The notes below the pieces were generated by a model. The model saw only the letters and a program-made list of their open reading frames with translations, had not been told where the DNA came from and ran no database searches. A program made the translations under genes and the position numbers. This document shows positions 8,321 to 16,311 of a stretch of 57,340 bases of DNA, piece by piece (positions within the stretch are counted from its first letter, which is position 1; each line of letters starts with the position of its first letter). Source of the DNA: Sphaerisporangium cinnabarinum (lineage in GTDB: Bacteria > Actinomycetota > Actinomycetes > Actinomycetales > Cellulomonadaceae); assembly GCA_003052455.1 (NCBI GenBank), contig QAPD01000016.1, positions 1 to 57,340 on the forward strand, written 5' to 3'.

Positions 8321-8393
8321 CCACGACACCCCTGACGGCCCACGCGCGGCAGTGCGTCCGCGCCCGGGTCGCGACGGACGGAGCCGTCCGTGA
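8298..8393 (+). CDS. Candidate 31-aa leader peptide coupled to the next GT
   Basis: A short frame, MRTAPMDDHDTPDGPRAAVR and so on, of 31 codons. Its ATG follows AGGAG (8289-8293) at a workable spacing and lies about 30 nt after the 8262 -10 box. Its TGA (8391-8393) overlaps the GTG (8390-8392) of the downstream glycosyltransferase, giving a GTGA coupling junction like those between real genes here. The downstream GTG has no convincing ribosome binding site of its own, so translation of this peptide could be what starts it. The peptide itself is hydrophilic with no recognisable domain. It may simply be a translated leader, or chance. Confidence 0.38.
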   Translation: MRTAPMDDHDTPDGPRAAVRPRPGRDGRSRP

Positions 8394-9613
8394 GCGTCGT
8401 CAACCGCCTGGTCAGCGCGCTGGTGGCGCGACGCTCCCGGCTGCCGCGCCCGGTCAACGCGATGATCGACAGGATCGTGGCTCCCGGCAGCGGCCCGCTC
8501 GGTCGTGCGGTCCAGCGGATCGGTGGTGCGGCGGCCGGCCGGACGGTCCCGCCGCCGCCCGTCCCCGACGCGCCCGTGCGCCTGTACGTCGGGCCCACCA
8601 ACTACGCCGGCCAGGGGTATCTCTGGAGCCGAGCGGTGGAGCGCCACCTGGACGGCGTCGGCGCGGTCAACATGGCCGCCGAGGCGGACCACGGGTTCCG
8701 CTTCCCGGCCGACGACGCCGTGCCCATCGCCACCTACCTCATGAGCCACCGCTGGCAGCAGGAGCGCGAGGCGTACCTCCGACGGTTCACGCACGTCCTG
8801 TTCGAGGCCGAGCGCCCGCTGCTCGGACGGCTCCACGCCGGGGACGCGTTCGCCGAGGCGCGGTCGCTGCGCGACGCGGGCCTGCACGTCGCGATGATGT
8901 GCCACGGCACGGACGTCCGGCTGCCGAGCCGGCACCGGGCCGCCGGTCGGTGGTCGCCGTTCCACGACGACCCGCGGTTCGAGGTCCTCGAGGACACCGC
9001 GCGCCGCAACCTGGCCGGCCTGGAGGCGCTCCGTGCGCCGGTCTTCGTCTCCACCCCGGACCTGCTCGACGACGTCCCGACGGCGACGTGGTGCCCCGTC
9101 GTGGTCGACCCGGCTCGTTGGCGCACCGACGCCGCCGCGCTCGAGCGGGCACGTCCTCGCGTCGTGCACGTGCCGAGCAGCTCCGCCGTGAAGGGGACGG
9201 CCCTCGTCGCACCGGTGGTCGAGCGTCTCGCCGCCGAGGGCGTCGTGGACTACGAGGTCGTCGAGGGCGTGCCCGCGGCGCGGATGCCCGACCTCTACGC
9301 GGGCGCGGACGTCGTCCTCGACCAGTTCCGCATCGGGAGCTACGGCGTCGCCGCGTGCGAGGCGATGGCGGCGGGGCGGGTCGTGGTGGGTCACGTCACC
9401 CCGGAGGTGCGGGAGCGCGTGCGCCGGGCGACGGGTAAGGAGCTCCCGGTGGTCGAGGCCACCCCGGACACCCTGCGGGACGTCCTCGTCGACGTCGTGG
9501 CGCACCGTGAGCGCTACCGGGACCTGGCTGCCGACGGCCCGGAGTTCGTCGCCGCGGTGCACGACGGCGCTCTCGCGGCGGCGGCGTTGCGACCGTTCCT
9601 CCTCGGGTCGTGA
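8390..9613 (+). CDS. Glycosyltransferase, GT-B type (tandem copy 2)
   Basis: A protein of 407 aa, paralogue of the preceding gene. Shared landmarks: VRLYVGPTNYAGQGYLWSRAVER, MMCHGTDVRLPS, FVSTPDLLDDVPTATWCPVVVDPARW, VPSSSAVKGTALVAPV and YGVAACEAMAAGRVVVGH, with the same VVEATPDTLRDVLVDVV tail. The N-terminus differs (SVVNRLVSALVARRSRLPRP). The GTG start overlaps the stop of a 31-codon frame. The duplication and divergence of N-termini suggest that the two copies act on different acceptors. The stop lies in a three-unit heptamer repeat (9610-9630). A cytoplasmic glycosyltransferase; donor not identifiable. Confidence 0.8.
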   Translation: MSVVNRLVSALVARRSRLPRPVNAMIDRIVAPGSGPLGRAVQRIGGAAAGRTVPPPPVPDAPVRLYVGPTNYAGQGYLWSRAVERHLDGVGAVNMAAEADHGFRFPADDAVPIATYLMSHRWQQEREAYLRRFTHVLFEAERPLLGRLHAGDAFAEARSLRDAGLHVAMMCHGTDVRLPSRHRAAGRWSPFHDDPRFEVLEDTARRNLAGLEALRAPVFVSTPDLLDDVPTATWCPVVVDPARWRTDAAALERARPRVVHVPSSSAVKGTALVAPVVERLAAEGVVDYEVVEGVPAARMPDLYAGADVVLDQFRIGSYGVAACEAMAAGRVVVGHVTPEVRERVRRATGKELPVVEATPDTLRDVLVDVVAHRERYRDLAADGPEFVAAVHDGALAAAALRPFLLGS

Positions 9614-9630
9614 GCCGTGAGCCGTGAGCC
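9610..9630 (+). repeat. Heptamer tandem repeat at a stop/start junction
   Basis: Three perfect copies of GTGAGCC span the stop of the preceding gene and lead toward the next. Each unit offers a GTG in a different frame. Confidence 0.8.
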
Positions 9631-9676
9631 GTCGCCCGGTGCACCGCGCACCGACCATGGAGCAGGAGGAGCAGTG

Positions 9677-10759
9677 GTGGAACCGTCGTCCGGTCCTGTC
9701 GTCGATCTCGTGATCGCCGTCCACAGCACGGCGCGACCCGTCGAGCGCGCGGTGGCGTCGGTGCTCGACCACACGCGCACGCCGCTGCGGGTCACGGTCG
9801 TCTGCCACGAGGTCGACGCCGGCGCGATCGCCGAGAAGCTCGGGGCGCACGCGGGCGACCCGCGGCTGCGGCTCGTCGAGCACCGGGACGGCGTCCGGTC
9901 GCCGTCGGGCCCCTTCAACCGCGGCCTGGACGAGGCGACCGCGCCCTTCGTGGGGATCATGGGTTCGGACGACCTGCTCGAACCGGGCGCCGTGGACTCG
10001 TGGGTGCGCCGGCAGCGGACCGACGACGCCGACGTCGTGGTGACGCACCTGCGGCACGCGGCGGGCGCCTACGTCCCCACGCCGCCGGTGCGGCCCTGGC
10101 GGACCCGCCGTCTCGAGGGCACGCGCGACCGCCTCTCGTACCGCAGCGCCCCGCTGGGCATCCTCCGCCGGGACGCCTTCCCGACGCTCCGGCTCACCGA
10201 GGGCGCGCCCGTCGGCGGCGACATCGCGTTCGTGCTCTCGCTGTGGTTCTCGGGGCGGCGGATCAGCTACGACCGCACGGGCCCGGCGTACGTCATCGGG
10301 GCCGACGCCACCGACCGGGTGACCTTCCGACCCAAGCCCGTGGCGGAGGAGTTCACCTACCTCTCGAGCCTGCTCGACGACGCGCGGTTCGCCGCGCTCG
10401 GTCCGCGCGAGAAGGCGTCGTACGCGGTGAAGTTCCTGCGCGTCCAGGTGTTCGGCGCCGTGCACAACCGGCCGGACCCCGACTTCTGGACACGGCAGGA
10501 ACGCGACGACCTCCGTGCGGTGACCCGGCGGGTCCTGGACCTGGCGCCGGGCGCGGAGCGGGTCCTCTCGATCGCCGACCGCCGGGTCCTCGACGCCGTC
10601 CTCGACCCGCGGACACCCGTGCCGGTGCTCTTCGAGAGGAGCGTCGCCCGCCGCCGGTTCCGCAGCCCTGCCGCCCTCCTGACCCGGGACCCGTCGCGGC
10701 TCCTGGCGCGCGAGGCGCCCCTGCGCTTCATGACCGCGTCGGTGCTGTGCCGGCGGTGA
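9677..10759 (+). CDS. GT2 glycosyltransferase
   Basis: A protein of 360 aa. The GTG at 9677 is chosen because AGGAGG (9664-9669) sits 7 nt before it; GTG 9674 is also in frame, and a longer reading from GTG 9617 lies in the heptamer repeat. The GT-A domain starts VDLVIAVHSTARPVERAVASVL, with VVCHEVDAGA, a FNRGLDEATAPFVGIMGSDDLL segment whose SDD stands for the metal-binding DxD, and a GGDIAFVLSLWF region. The C-terminal half is Arg-rich without membrane helices. A cytoplasmic or membrane-surface inverting transferase. It continues the same-strand run of GT genes; substrate unknown. Confidence 0.82.
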   Translation: MEPSSGPVVDLVIAVHSTARPVERAVASVLDHTRTPLRVTVVCHEVDAGAIAEKLGAHAGDPRLRLVEHRDGVRSPSGPFNRGLDEATAPFVGIMGSDDLLEPGAVDSWVRRQRTDDADVVVTHLRHAAGAYVPTPPVRPWRTRRLEGTRDRLSYRSAPLGILRRDAFPTLRLTEGAPVGGDIAFVLSLWFSGRRISYDRTGPAYVIGADATDRVTFRPKPVAEEFTYLSSLLDDARFAALGPREKASYAVKFLRVQVFGAVHNRPDPDFWTRQERDDLRAVTRRVLDLAPGAERVLSIADRRVLDAVLDPRTPVPVLFERSVARRRFRSPAALLTRDPSRLLAREAPLRFMTASVLCRR

Positions 10760-10820
10760 GCCCGGACCCGGACGGCGCGGTCGGAGGCCGGACCCCGTCA
10801 TCGACCTGACGCGGGCTCGG

Positions 10821-10826
10821 TAGAAT
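10821..10826 (+). promoter_or_regulatory. Candidate -10 box of the GT4/ABC exporter operon
   Basis: TAGAAT, 32 nt before the ATG at 10859, in a context shared with the 8262 box. The ribosome binding site GGAG (10851-10854) lies between. The -35 region is poor (TCGACC at 10801, with a short spacer). Confidence 0.5.
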
Positions 10827-10858
10827 CGCCCGGTTCTCGAACCCTGACCTGGAGACCC

Positions 10859-12046
10859 ATGCGCATCGCATACATCGTCCACAACGACACCCATGGCGAC
10901 GCGCGGGTCCTCAAGTACCTCGACTCCGCCGCGGAGAACGGTCACGAGGCGCGCCTCTTCGCCGTGGGCGGAGGGGTCACCCGGTTCCCCCCGGGCGAGG
11001 AGCGCCGGCCGAGCGGCGGCGTGATCGTCCGCCTCGGCCCGCGGGCACGGACGACGGACCGGGTCAAGCCCGGTCCGAAGTCGCGACGTCGCTGGCTCCA
11101 GCTCGGCCTGCGCCAGTGGACCTTCGCCCTGCGCGCCGCGGTGGCCGTCCGCCGGTGGAAGCCCGACGTCGTCCACGCGCACGACGCCGACACGCTGTTC
11201 GCCGCCCTGCTCGTGCGGCTGGTGTCCCGGGTCCCGTTCGTCTACGACGCGCACGAGATCTGGGAGGCGCAGACGCTGCCGCCCCGGATCGCCGCGTACT
11301 ACCGGTGGATCCTCGACCGTGCGTCGTCCCGGTGGGCCGGGACGATCACCGTCTCCCCGGGCATCCAGCGATGGATGGTGGACCGCTTCTCGCTCGACGT
11401 CGAGCCGACGCTCGTGCGGAACGTCCCCGTGGCGGCGTCGCTCCCCGCACCCGGCGCCCAGGGGCTCCTGCGCGCCTCGGCGGAGATCCCGGAGGGTGCC
11501 CGTCTCCTGGTCCACGTCGGCCTGATCGGGCCCGCGCGCGGCGTGGCCGAGACGGTCCGGGCGCTGGCGTCGTTGCCCGACGACGTCTACCTCGCCCTCA
11601 TCGGTCCGGCGCCCCAGCGCTCGCGCGACCACATCGCGTCCGTGGCGCGGGAGCACGGGGTCGCCGACCGCGTCCGCTTCGTCCCGCCCGTCGACTCCGA
11701 CGCGGTGCCGACCGCGATCCTCGACGCCGACGTCTCCGTCGTCTACCCCCAGCCCGTGAGCCTCAACTCGGTCTACAGCCTGCCCAACAAGCTGTTCCAG
11801 TCGATCCAGGCGGGGCTGCCCGTCGTCGCGTCCGACGCGGAGGACGTCGCCCAGGTGGTCACCTCCCTCGGGGTCGGCGTCGTCGCACCGGCACGGGACG
11901 TCGAGGCCCTGGCCCGGGCGATCGAGGACGTGCTGGAGTCCGGCGACGTCTACCGCGAGGCGGCACGGCGTGCTGCGCCGGACATGACCTGGGACCACGA
12001 GTTCGCTCGCGCGGCAGAGCTCTACGAAGCGGTGGTGGCACGATGA
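10859..12046 (+). CDS. GT4 glycosyltransferase
   Basis: A protein of 395 aa, GT-B fold. The N-terminal domain has MRIAYIVHNDTHGDARVLKY and DVVHAHDADTLFAALL, then FVYDAHEIWE. The C-terminal domain has VSPGIQRWMVDRF, VHVGLIGPARGVAETVRAL, VRFVPPVDSDAVPTAI and a donor loop SLNSVYSLPNKLFQSIQAGLPVVAS. The LPNK(L/F)F loop recurs in the genes at 13844 and 15032, so the three form one subfamily. It overlaps the ABC exporter gene by 4 nt (ATGA), which suggests that it builds the lipid-linked glycan that the exporter moves. Ribosome binding site GGAG; its promoter is probably the TAGAAT at 10821. Confidence 0.87.
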   Translation: MRIAYIVHNDTHGDARVLKYLDSAAENGHEARLFAVGGGVTRFPPGEERRPSGGVIVRLGPRARTTDRVKPGPKSRRRWLQLGLRQWTFALRAAVAVRRWKPDVVHAHDADTLFAALLVRLVSRVPFVYDAHEIWEAQTLPPRIAAYYRWILDRASSRWAGTITVSPGIQRWMVDRFSLDVEPTLVRNVPVAASLPAPGAQGLLRASAEIPEGARLLVHVGLIGPARGVAETVRALASLPDDVYLALIGPAPQRSRDHIASVAREHGVADRVRFVPPVDSDAVPTAILDADVSVVYPQPVSLNSVYSLPNKLFQSIQAGLPVVASDAEDVAQVVTSLGVGVVAPARDVEALARAIEDVLESGDVYREAARRAAPDMTWDHEFARAAELYEAVVAR

Positions 12047-13827
12047 AGCGGCTTCTCGACCAGTACCGCTCGCTCGCTCCCTACCTGCCGCGCAGCGCGC
12101 AACGGTTCCTCGTGGTCTTCTCGATCGGCTCGGCCTTCCTGTCGGTGCTCGACGTCATCGCGCTGATGCTGCTCTCGAGCGTCCTCGCGGCGGCGGTGGG
12201 GGGAGGGGAGTTCTCCATCCCCTTCCTCGGCACGATCCCCGCGGACTCCGTGCCGGCGCTCATCCTCGTCCTCTCGGGCGTGGTCCTGCTGAAGTCCGCG
12301 TTGGGCGTCGCCCTGCAGTGGAAGGCGACACGGCACTTCGCCGGCTTCGAGCTCTCGGTGGGCGACCATCTCTTCCGGTCCTACATCCACTCGCCCTGGA
12401 CCGAGCGCATCAACATCAGCACCCCCCGCGTGATCCAGCTCACCGACGGCGGCGTGTCGAGCGTGGTGGGTGGCCTGCTGCTGCCCCTGACGACGGTCCC
12501 GGGCCTGCTCGTCACCGCGGTGGGCGTCGTCGTGATCATCTTCATCCAGCAGCCCCTCACGGCCGTGATCACGCTGGCCTACCTCGGGGGGATCGGCGTC
12601 CTCCAGTACTACGTGCTGGGGAAGCGCACCCGGGTGGCCGCGCGCGTCGCGCGGGACTCGTCGCTCAAGGTCGCCGGCCTCCTCACGGGCATGATGGCGG
12701 CGCTCAAGGAGATCACCCTCCGCGAGAAGGAGGACGAGGTGGCGCAGGCGGTCGCCCGGACGCGGATGCGGACCTCGCGCGCGCGGTCCAACCTCTACTT
12801 CCTCCGTGCGGTCCCGAGGTTCGTGCTCGACGCGGCGGTCATCGGGGGCTTCGTGCTCACCGGTGGTGTGGGGTACCTCATGGGGGGCATGACGGAGGCC
12901 GTCTCGGCGCTCGCGCTCTTCGGGATCGCGGGCTTCCGGCTCGTTCCCTCGATCACGTCGTTCCAGTCGATCATCACGAGCTCGGTCTCGGCAGACCCGT
13001 ACATCCGGACGATCATCGGCGACATCGAGCGGTCGCGGGAGAGGGTCACGGCGGCGGAGCCCCGGGACGACGACGCGGGCCCGGACCTTCCCGGGTCCCT
13101 GGCGATCGAGATGCGCCGCGTCTCCTACACCTACCCGACGGCCTCCGAGCCCGCCCTCCGCGAGGTGGACCTGACGATCCCGTTCGGCTCGACCGTCGGG
13201 ATCGTGGGGGCGTCGGGAGCCGGGAAGTCGACGCTGGTCGACATCCTGCTCGGCCTGCTCGAGCCGAGCGGAGGGACCGTCTCGTTCGGTGGTGGCGTCC
13301 ACGCCCAGCGGCCCTCGGACTGGCGCCGGCACGTGGGCTACGTCCCCCAGGCGGTCGCCCTGTTCGACGGCTCGATCGCCCAGAACGTCGCCCTGACGTG
13401 GGGTGGGGACTTCGACCGGGACCGGGTCGAGAAGGCCCTGCGGCGCGCGCAGCTGTGGGACGCCGTCACGGCTCGCTCGCGCGGGATGGACGAGCGGATC
13501 GGCGAGGGAGGGCTCGCGCTCTCGGGGGGTCAGCGGCAGCGCCTGGGCATCGCGCGGGCGCTCTACTCCGACCCGCTCGTGGTCGTGCTCGACGAGGCGA
13601 CGAGCGCTCTCGACACGAAGACGGAGGCGGACGTGGCGGCGGCCATCAACGAGCTCGCGGGGGACGTCACGGTGATCTCCGTCGCCCACCGTCTCTCGAC
13701 GATCCGGGACGCCGACCAGATCCTCTACATGGAGGAGGGGGAGATCGTGGCCTCCGGGACGTTCGACGACGTCGTGGCCGCCAACCCCGCGTTCCACCTG
13801 CAGGCCAGCCTCGCCGGCCTCGTCTAG
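12043..13827 (+). CDS. ABC exporter, MsbA/PglK-like (lipid-linked glycan flippase candidate)
   Basis: A protein of 594 aa with a fused membrane domain (six helices, about residues 20-320) and an ATPase domain (about 350-594). Walker A GASGAGKST lies near residue 388, the Q-loop in GYVPQAVALF, the signature LSGGQRQRLGIARAL near 492 and Walker B VVVLDEATSALD near 512, followed by the His switch in VAHRLST. It is a complete half-transporter that would act as a homodimer. The family includes MsbA and the oligosaccharide flippase PglK. It lies in an operon with GT genes on both sides (4-nt overlap upstream, 16 nt downstream), so export of a lipid-linked saccharide is likely, but lipid or peptide export is possible on sequence alone. 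Confidence 0.9.
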   Translation: MKRLLDQYRSLAPYLPRSAQRFLVVFSIGSAFLSVLDVIALMLLSSVLAAAVGGGEFSIPFLGTIPADSVPALILVLSGVVLLKSALGVALQWKATRHFAGFELSVGDHLFRSYIHSPWTERINISTPRVIQLTDGGVSSVVGGLLLPLTTVPGLLVTAVGVVVIIFIQQPLTAVITLAYLGGIGVLQYYVLGKRTRVAARVARDSSLKVAGLLTGMMAALKEITLREKEDEVAQAVARTRMRTSRARSNLYFLRAVPRFVLDAAVIGGFVLTGGVGYLMGGMTEAVSALALFGIAGFRLVPSITSFQSIITSSVSADPYIRTIIGDIERSRERVTAAEPRDDDAGPDLPGSLAIEMRRVSYTYPTASEPALREVDLTIPFGSTVGIVGASGAGKSTLVDILLGLLEPSGGTVSFGGGVHAQRPSDWRRHVGYVPQAVALFDGSIAQNVALTWGGDFDRDRVEKALRRAQLWDAVTARSRGMDERIGEGGLALSGGQRQRLGIARALYSDPLVVVLDEATSALDTKTEADVAAAINELAGDVTVISVAHRLSTIRDADQILYMEEGEIVASGTFDDVVAANPAFHLQASLAGLV

Positions 13828-13843
13828 CGCGGGGCGGACAGCC

Positions 13844-15004
13844 ATGACGACGACCGACACGCTGCTCATCCTCTCGTTCTCCCGCCTGGAGCAGGACGCA
13901 CGACTGCGTCGGCAGATCGCGCTCTTCGCCGACCGGTACCACGTGGTCACCGCCGGCTGGGGACCGGCCGTGCCCGGCGCGGCGCGCCACGTCGAGCTCC
14001 GCGTCCCGGCGTCGGCGGGCTGGCGCCGGAAGGCGCGGTTCTACGCGGAGGCCGTGCTGCTGAGGCTCCACGCGTACCGCCTCCTCTACTGGAGCCAGCC
14101 GGCCGTGCGGTCGGCCCGGCGCGCGCTGCGCCGGGAGCGTCCGGACCGGGTCCTGGCGAACGACATCGACGCGCTGCCGCTCGCGCTCGGCCTCGCGCCG
14201 GGCAGCAGCGTCCACGGCGACCTGCACGAGTTCTACCCCGGGATGCACGACGACAACCCTCGGTGGGTCCGGCTCCGCAAGCCCTACCTCGAGTGGCTGG
14301 TCCGGCGGTACGCGTCGCGCGCGCACTCGTTGACGACGGTCGGCGAGAGCGTCGCCGAGGCGTACGAGCCGCTGGGGCTGCGCCCCGACGTGGTGACGAA
14401 CTCGCCCGCCTACGTCCGGACGGCGCCGACGCCGGTCGGCTCGCCCGTCCGGATCGTCCACCCCGGGGCGTCGCTCCGGGGCCGGCGCCTGGAGAACATG
14501 ATGACCGCGGTGGCGACCTCGACGGCGGACGTGCGGCTCACCCTGTACCTGACGGGCAACGACCCGGCGTACGTCGAGGAGCTCCGGGCGCTCGCCCGGC
14601 GCCTCGGCGAGCGCGTGCAGGTGGCGGACGCCGTCCCGCACGACGAGCTGCTCGACGTGATCAACGCGCACGACGTCGGGATCCACGTGCTCCCGCCGAC
14701 GGTGACCAACAACGCGCTGGCGCTGCCGAACAAGTTCTTCGACTACGTCCAGGCGCGGGTCGGGGTCGTCGTCGGCCCGACGCCGGCGATGGCGCGCCTC
14801 GTGCGCGAGCACGGTCTCGGCGCCGTGGCGGAGGGCTTCGACGTCGACGCGATCCGGGCCGTCGTCGACGCCCTGACGCCGGAGGCGGTGGCGGGGTGGA
14901 AGCGCGCTGCCGACGAGGCGGCGGAGCTGCTCTCCGCGGAGGCGCAGCTGCCGGTGTGGGTGCGCGCGGTCGCGGCACTCCGCCCGGCTCGCGCGCGAGG
15001 CTGA
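13844..15004 (+). CDS. GT4-like glycosyltransferase
   Basis: A protein of 386 aa of GT-B type. Its start LLILSFSRLEQDARLRRQIALF resembles LVLSYSVIESDPRVRRQVDWL of the convergent gene at 15032. Both share a VHGDLHEF/LHVDLHEY segment and a C-terminal ALPNKFFDYVQARVGVVVGPTPAMARLVREHG loop. It is therefore a paralogue pair inside the window. It follows the ABC exporter by 16 nt with only a weak ribosome binding site (GGGGCGG), so it is probably read with that operon. Expected to add a sugar in the cytoplasm; donor and acceptor unknown. No membrane segment. Confidence 0.83.
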   Translation: MTTTDTLLILSFSRLEQDARLRRQIALFADRYHVVTAGWGPAVPGAARHVELRVPASAGWRRKARFYAEAVLLRLHAYRLLYWSQPAVRSARRALRRERPDRVLANDIDALPLALGLAPGSSVHGDLHEFYPGMHDDNPRWVRLRKPYLEWLVRRYASRAHSLTTVGESVAEAYEPLGLRPDVVTNSPAYVRTAPTPVGSPVRIVHPGASLRGRRLENMMTAVATSTADVRLTLYLTGNDPAYVEELRALARRLGERVQVADAVPHDELLDVINAHDVGIHVLPPTVTNNALALPNKFFDYVQARVGVVVGPTPAMARLVREHGLGAVAEGFDVDAIRAVVDALTPEAVAGWKRAADEAAELLSAEAQLPVWVRAVAALRPARARG

Positions 15005-15031
15005 CCGGGCGGACGCGGACGGTCGGGCGTG

Positions 15032-16237
15032 TCAGCGGCCGGCCGGGGCGGCGCCGACGGCGGCGAGGAACGCCTCCCGCTCCACCTCGGCGTTGAGCAC
15101 GTCGGCGGCGCGGTGCGACGCTGCCTTGATGCGCTCGACGTCGTCCGGCGTGAGGGCGTCCAGGGCGGCGGCCAGGTCCGTCCCCTCGAAACCCGGGACG
15201 ACGACCCCGATCCCGTGCTCCCGCACGAGCTCGGCCATCGCCGGGCTCTCGCCGACCACGACGCCGAGGCGTCCCTGGACCGCCTCGAAGAACTTGTTCG
15301 GCAGGGCGAACTCCAGGTTCCGCTCGAGCGGGCGGTAGAAGATGATCTCGAGGTCGTACCCGTTGATCCGCTCGGCGAGCTCGCGCATCGGCGCCGGGGG
15401 CACGATCCGGATCCGGTCGCGGGCGGGGTGCGCGTCGATCTGCTCCTGGAGCCGCGCACGGACCGCCGGGTTGGGCATGAGCATGAAGGTCATCGAGAAG
15501 CGTGCGGGCAGGACGCGCATCGCCTCGAGGATCTCGTCGAATCCCCGCCGGGCCGACGCGAGCCCGTGGAAGAGGAGCCGGACCTCGGCCGGGTCGACGG
15601 CGCTGGGCTCCTGCCCGACGAAGGGCGGGATGTTCCGCACGGGGACGGGCTCCGCGATGCCGAACTCGTCGACGTAGAGGCGGCCGATCGGGGCGTTGAC
15701 GACCGAGCGTGACGTGAAGGCGGGGTGGCCGATGAAGCGACGCACCCAGCGGTAGTGCGAGCCGGTGATCCGCGCGCCGAGCGTCCGGCGGCGCTGCACG
15801 GGGTTGTGGTACTCGTGCAGGTCGACGTGGAGCCGTGCGCGTCGGGCGGCCGGGGTGAAGACCTTCGGGTCGGCCACGAGCGGGCCGAACTCCGTCTCGT
15901 TGAAGACGACGAGGTCGTAGTCTCCGGCGCGGAGCCGAGCCGTCGCCTCGGCGGGGATCCGGGACACGAGCTGGCGCCGGAACCGCGCCCGCGGCGGCAG
16001 GAGGAGCTGAGCGGCGAGGACGCCGGCGCGCGACGTGACCCAGCGGGACGGCTCGGCCAGCGCGAAGTGGTCCCGGACGTCCGGCGTCGGGCGACCGCCC
16101 AGGCCGAGCGTGTCGACCTCCCACCCGGCTCCGGTGAGCCAGTCCACCTGCCGCCGGACGCGGGGGTCGGACTCGATGACCGAGTACGAGAGCACCAGCG
16201 CTGATCGCGGTCCGTTCGGGCTGGTCACTGCGGCCAC
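15032..16237 (-). CDS. GT4-like glycosyltransferase (convergent paralogue)
   Basis: A protein of 401 aa from GTG 16237; an in-frame GTG at 16228 fits the AAAGG ribosome binding site less tightly but gives a more usual N-terminus. Landmarks: SYSVIESDPRVRRQ, VVFNETEFGPLV, LHVDLHEYHNPVQRR, RLLFHGLASARRGFDEIL and the donor loop LEFALPNKFFEAVQGRLGVVVG. It faces the paralogue at 13844 tail to tail with a 27-nt gap. Its likely promoter is TAGGAT on the minus strand at 16274-16279. It acts in the cytoplasm on an unknown acceptor. It follows the epimerase gene on the same strand, 74 nt away. Confidence 0.84.
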   Translation of the reverse strand: MAAVTSPNGPRSALVLSYSVIESDPRVRRQVDWLTGAGWEVDTLGLGGRPTPDVRDHFALAEPSRWVTSRAGVLAAQLLLPPRARFRRQLVSRIPAEATARLRAGDYDLVVFNETEFGPLVADPKVFTPAARRARLHVDLHEYHNPVQRRRTLGARITGSHYRWVRRFIGHPAFTSRSVVNAPIGRLYVDEFGIAEPVPVRNIPPFVGQEPSAVDPAEVRLLFHGLASARRGFDEILEAMRVLPARFSMTFMLMPNPAVRARLQEQIDAHPARDRIRIVPPAPMRELAERINGYDLEIIFYRPLERNLEFALPNKFFEAVQGRLGVVVGESPAMAELVREHGIGVVVPGFEGTDLAAALDALTPDDVERIKAASHRAADVLNAEVEREAFLAAVGAAPAGR

Positions 16238-16273
16238 ACCTTTCGTCGACGGGCGCCTGCCGGCGCGACCGCG

Positions 16274-16279
16274 ATCCTA
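16274..16279 (-). promoter_or_regulatory. Candidate -10 box of the minus-strand GT
   Basis: TAGGAT on the minus strand, about 36 nt before the start codons at 16237 and 16228. It follows the epimerase stop (16312), so the GT may have its own start of transcription as well as readthrough. Confidence 0.35.
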
Positions 16280-16311
16280 TCCGAGGGGGATCGCGGCAGG
16301 TCCGGCGGTCG

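Noticed and set aside
8321-8389. Possible frameshift joining the two tandem GT genes or truncating the second
   Set aside because: Each copy has a complete core with its own N-terminus, and the short frame between has its own promoter and ribosome binding site.
7058-9613. Tandem GT pair as a recent exact duplication or mobile element
   Set aside because: The proteins have diverged throughout, and no terminal repeats or transposase are present.
5444-11998. A 2184-codon open frame on the minus strand
   Set aside because: It runs antisense through at least five well-supported genes, has low-complexity Arg/Gly/His composition and no domain. It results from high GC content.
15005-15031. Terminator between the convergent GT genes
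   Set aside because: Only a weak 5-bp GACCG/CGGTC pairing with a long loop; not convincing.
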